A stretch of 64,000 nucleotides of DNA from NCBI GenBank assembly GCA_023374045.1, contig CM041777.1, positions 106,587,810 through 106,651,809 of the forward strand. The letters run 5' to 3'. The notes under the pieces were generated by a model that searched no databases, was not told the DNA's origin, and was given only the letters and a program-made list of their open reading frames with translations. Numbering within the stretch: position 1 is the first letter of the stretch; each line of letters starts with the position of its first letter. Position numbers and translations under genes: made by a program. The stretch is from Limonium bicolor. Its lineage: Eukaryota > Streptophyta > Magnoliopsida > Caryophyllales > Plumbaginaceae. Positions 60,501-64,000 of this stretch are shown in pieces.

Positions 60501-63500
60501 TGAGAAAAAAAAAAAAACAGAGAGCAAATCAAAGAATGGCAGGTATTTCAATAGTGATTTTTTAAAAAACACAAATAGTTATTGATTATCAATACAACTA
60601 CAACCCAAAGTGTACCCATGTAGATATCTAATTTTTTTTACAGAGGAACAAACATTAAACTAATATTAGTATTAGATCTCATCGTCCTCTATACGACGAC
60701 TCTGTTCTCTCTGTTTTTTTATTCGTAGGACGCGTTGCTGCTTAGAAACAAGACCATGGCCATGTGATTAGAAAAGGAAAGGAGATCCAGTCCTAGCTTG
60801 CAAGCAACTAACTTTTGTTGCCCAAAAGGCTGCTGCACTGCCAACCCAACAAATACAGAATATGTGTTGCCGTTATTGTTGGTTTCCTTCCACCAACGCC
60901 ATGAACTAGAGGGCAGAACAGAGAAGACATGACACCCAATAGAGGGAAAGAGAGGAGAGAGAAAGAAAGCTTATAGCAGTCACCAGTCAGTCATTATTGG
61001 CCTTTCTCTGGTTTCTTCCATGTGGGTCGTCGTCGTTTGAACTTTGAAGAGCTAGCTAGCTCCTATCACTTTCTGTTTAATTTTTTTTTTTTTTTAATTT
61101 CTTTTACCTTTTGTGTTTTGAGCTGCATCATCATCATACACCTAGGTTGGCTGGCTGGTTTCCTGACCGGCCGGCCTTGATGTTCATTAATACTTCCAAT
61201 CAAGCAGCACCGGCGCCCTTTCTTTTCATACATGTCTGCTCTACGAACTTATATAGTTTATATTACTAGTATATACTAAAGAATTAAAGAAAGAAAAAGA
61301 AGTTCTTCTGCCCTATCTTTTTCATCTTTCTTTCCCTGTCTTCTGCTCCTCCAACCCACATGCAATCTCAGATCTACTGCAAGGCAAAGCTATTTCCTTT
61401 TCTTACATTTATAAATGCTAAAGTCCCCTGACTTCTCAGCCAGCATTAGAAAAAACAAATACAAATGCTAGCATCTTCCTAGTAGGGTTTACTAGCTCCA
61501 CACAAAATAGCCTAATATATATGTGTATATATTATACATCAAAAGAGAGTGGGGACGGAAGGGTGCAACAAAGGAAGTTGTTTCGAATTGGGTCCACTTG
61601 AAAAGTATAGGGAAGTATCTTCAAGTTCCAAGGCTACATGATCTTGGTCATACATCTACATCCAAGTCTTATAGTATGTATTTTTTCTGTCTGAATTTAC
61701 CAGAATGCTTTTCTCCAACCTAAAAAGAAGCTCCCATGTTATCCCCCAACAGTGATCGCTCCACCCACCACCATTCCCTACCCTAGCCTACTACCGTCTT
61801 CTACCCCATATTCCTTCAACTAGCTTTGATATCCTAATTGGAAACTGCTAACTACACAGTTCAAATGAATATAGGTTAAGTAACTATAGGACTCTATATT
61901 ATCCCCCATTCTAATATCTGTACCCGGGGGATGTTGCACTTTTTTAGAAAGACACAGCTACTTCTGTGACTGGACATTAAACTATAGCACTTTATTTTGG
62001 GTTGCGGTGGTGCAGATATTATTTATTATACGCCCTAATCTATTTGTTAGAACATGCTTCCCAGCCCTAACCGTAGTGCCTCTATTACTAATTCTAGAGA
62101 GACAAACCTGCCTACCTGCATACTCTTAACTCTAAATTAATTTAAGGATTAAAAAAGCCAGCTAGATATTTTCTAAGGAAACAAATGGCTGATTTGGCTA
62201 GAGCTGGATTTGGGAGTGCTGCATCAATCATGGAGAGATGGGATCCTGACACTCCCCTCTTTTCCCTCCACTTCGCTAAAACCCAAAAGAAAGAAACCCT
62301 ACATTATTCTTTCTGGGATATTGAAGTTGGACCACCTTGAAGACTGCTCTCTGCTGCATTAGTCTTTAAAAAAATGATGATCAGCCATACATACATATGG
62401 TTGTGATCAGAAGTGAAAGTGATTTTATATAATTTATTTCTGTGATTCCCTCTTTTACATTTAACATATTATTTTTTGTTGTAGTTGCAGAGCCCAGAGA
62501 GGGTGGTAAAGATTGGGACTTGTACAACCTAATGGGGGGCAATCAGGGTATCAAAAACGTTGGATCTTTGACCAGAGAAAAGATACTAAATTCGTGAAAA
62601 AAAAATGAAGTGGTTCATCCCTTCTTTGGAATTTGGATTTGGCGTCTGGCTGGCGGCCTGATTTATGAACCCTTCATCACAACCCAGAGTAAGAGAAAGC
62701 TCTTTGTCATCTCGAGTAAAAAGTCTTAGCAAATGCGTTATCCTTTAGAAAAAACGGATATGGCCTTTCATTGGAAACAAGTTAAGTCTCGGATTGAGAA
62801 AAAAAAAAAAAAAACTGCAGAGTTTGCCCACTTTAGAGCAGGACGTTCTGAGTGATTTAATGCTTTGTGAAAGCACTCACACTAGCTTCAGAGATTTCAT
62901 TTGAGGATGTGGCGTCAATTAGCTGGATTCTTGTAAATAGGTTGCATCTCACGACAGCTAACGAAGCAGGTAGTACATACAATCTAAAACGAAATGATAT
63001 GAAAAAATGAACATACAAAAAGGGTTCTAATCTCATCTCAGGGGTAAAAAATCAACAGATGATCAAGAGACAAACGGGTAGACAGAGCACTCTCCAATTA
63101 CTTCTTCCAGCACTAACAACATGAGACTCACTTTGAAAAGTTGGCACTTTTGTCTGGTAGTGGAGGAGGCTCTAACAGTCTCACTGTATAATAGAACTAA
63201 TCAAACAATAGTGTCAGTTATTTCCCATTTAATAAGCTTAATCCGCAAGGGAATTAGCTTATTGAAAATCACAATAATAAGCTTCACGTCACTAGACCGT
63301 CACATGATGAATCTCAAGGACGATTACATCTTCAAGAAAACTAGATAAAGTACTATAATCACCGACTAACTCTGACATTTATAACATAATGGTAAACAAA
63401 TAGGAATCAGTCAAAACTATAAGATTTAAACGTTGACCATAAAATACTAACGTTAGATTTTGCCCAACAAATTTATGGGGTAAGGAATTATTCCACATTG

Positions 63501-63568
63501 AGATACCAAACAGTAACTGAGCAGCTGCGAATCAAACATAGAACCAGCACAGAGCGGGACATTGGGGT
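57558..63568. other. 6-kb intergenic stretch, no gene recognised
   Basis: Both strands were read for coding potential, splice-linked frames and hairpins. All frames are short, lack family motifs and do not link. The DNA is AT-rich with GA, TA and A runs and several CTAGCTAG palindromes (61050). It could be regulatory DNA of genes outside the window. Confidence 0.5.
59684..59712. repeat. C13 run directly followed by A16 run
   Basis: Thirteen C residues (59684-59696) are joined to sixteen A residues (59697-59712). Such runs are unstable and error-prone in sequencing. Confidence 0.95.
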
Positions 63569-64000
63569 TAGAGATGTAGTAACCGAACCCGAAACTTAAC
63601 CCGGAGATCCAAAAAATATTGGATTTGGGTTAAGATTTTTAATCAAAACATTTTAGGGTTGGATTTAAGTTGAGTCAATAAAACATGTTTCGTTTTGGGT
63701 TAAATCCATTAACAGTAAATGTAATTAATAATCAAAAATAGAAAATAAAAAATATGTATATATTTAATGTCTAAATATAATGTTTAGTGATTAATTTATA
63801 ACTACATTAATAAATCAAAGTAAATAATTTATAATAAAATATTGAGTAAAGTTATAAACTAATGCTTAAATCTTATACTTAATTATAAGATAACCTAAAC
63901 ATTAACATTTAAGTAAAATCTAAAACACTAGGTCAATTTCGCGTTAACCCACTCCAAATGGGTTGAATAAAATATGACATGCAACAAGTTGGGGTGGAAT
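63569..64000. mobile_element. hAT-like element end, cut by the window edge
   Basis: TAGAGATGTAGTAACCGAAC begins a stretch with AACCCGAAAC, AACCCGGAG and TTTGGGTTAA motifs like those of the hATs at 24401 and 41755. The far end is not in the window, so the assignment is tentative. Confidence 0.45.

Noticed and set aside
62180..62360. MicroRNA-like segment (GCTGCATCAATC near 62218)
   Set aside because: It does not match miR172 or another family I know, and no strong hairpin pairs with it.

Overview
This is nuclear DNA from a flowering plant, almost certainly a eudicot. It has short exons in AT-rich intergenic sequence, plant-type genes (a histone H2A.Z, a DWARF27-like carotenoid isomerase, a TRM/LONGIFOLIA-like protein), plant L1-type LINEs with a C-terminal RNase H, a Ty1/copia element, a TRIM, and many hAT, Stowaway, PIF/Harbinger and long-inverted-repeat elements. 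The species cannot be settled from the sequence alone.

Only three host genes look complete. A two-exon H2A.Z gene lies at 10184-10680 (+), with a probable leader intron upstream. A seven-exon D27-like gene lies at 26874-28932 (+), 273 codons with all splice sites canonical. A four-exon TRM/LONGIFOLIA-like gene lies at 47902-52218 (-), 904 codons. They are unrelated in function and form no operon or pathway.

Most of the rest is layered transposon DNA. Left to right: a decayed LINE (1-3600) with a hAT inside it; a relic of a GTTCGG-ended family (3687-5195); a 4.2 kb foldback element (5243-9442) with compound palindromic arms and an internal repeat array of two alternating unit lengths, ending just upstream of H2A.Z; a copia element with most of its reverse transcriptase deleted (11938-15812); a long-inverted-repeat element (16011-17696); a Harbinger-like element (17736-18487); a nearly full-length LINE (18610-26369) split by a hAT (24401-25921); the D27-like gene with a Stowaway MITE in intron 2; scattered MITEs and a 5'-truncated LINE (33470-33992); a mosaic (35128-38200) of a GTTCGG element carrying a TRIM, a MITE and another long-inverted-repeat element; a Harbinger transposase pseudogene broken by hATs (38228-42320); a collapsed LINE (42375-43610); two adjacent foldback elements (43622-44963 and 44976-45387); a three-level Stowaway nest (46741-47451); the TRM gene; a LINE without ORF1 (52747-57544); and about 6 kb of non-coding sequence.

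Target-site duplications were read directly for most elements, so many boundaries are exact and a relative order of insertion can be given. I saw no tRNA, rRNA, CRISPR or recognisable microRNA gene. Nothing here is convincingly a new biological system; the most unusual structure is the 5243-9442 foldback element.
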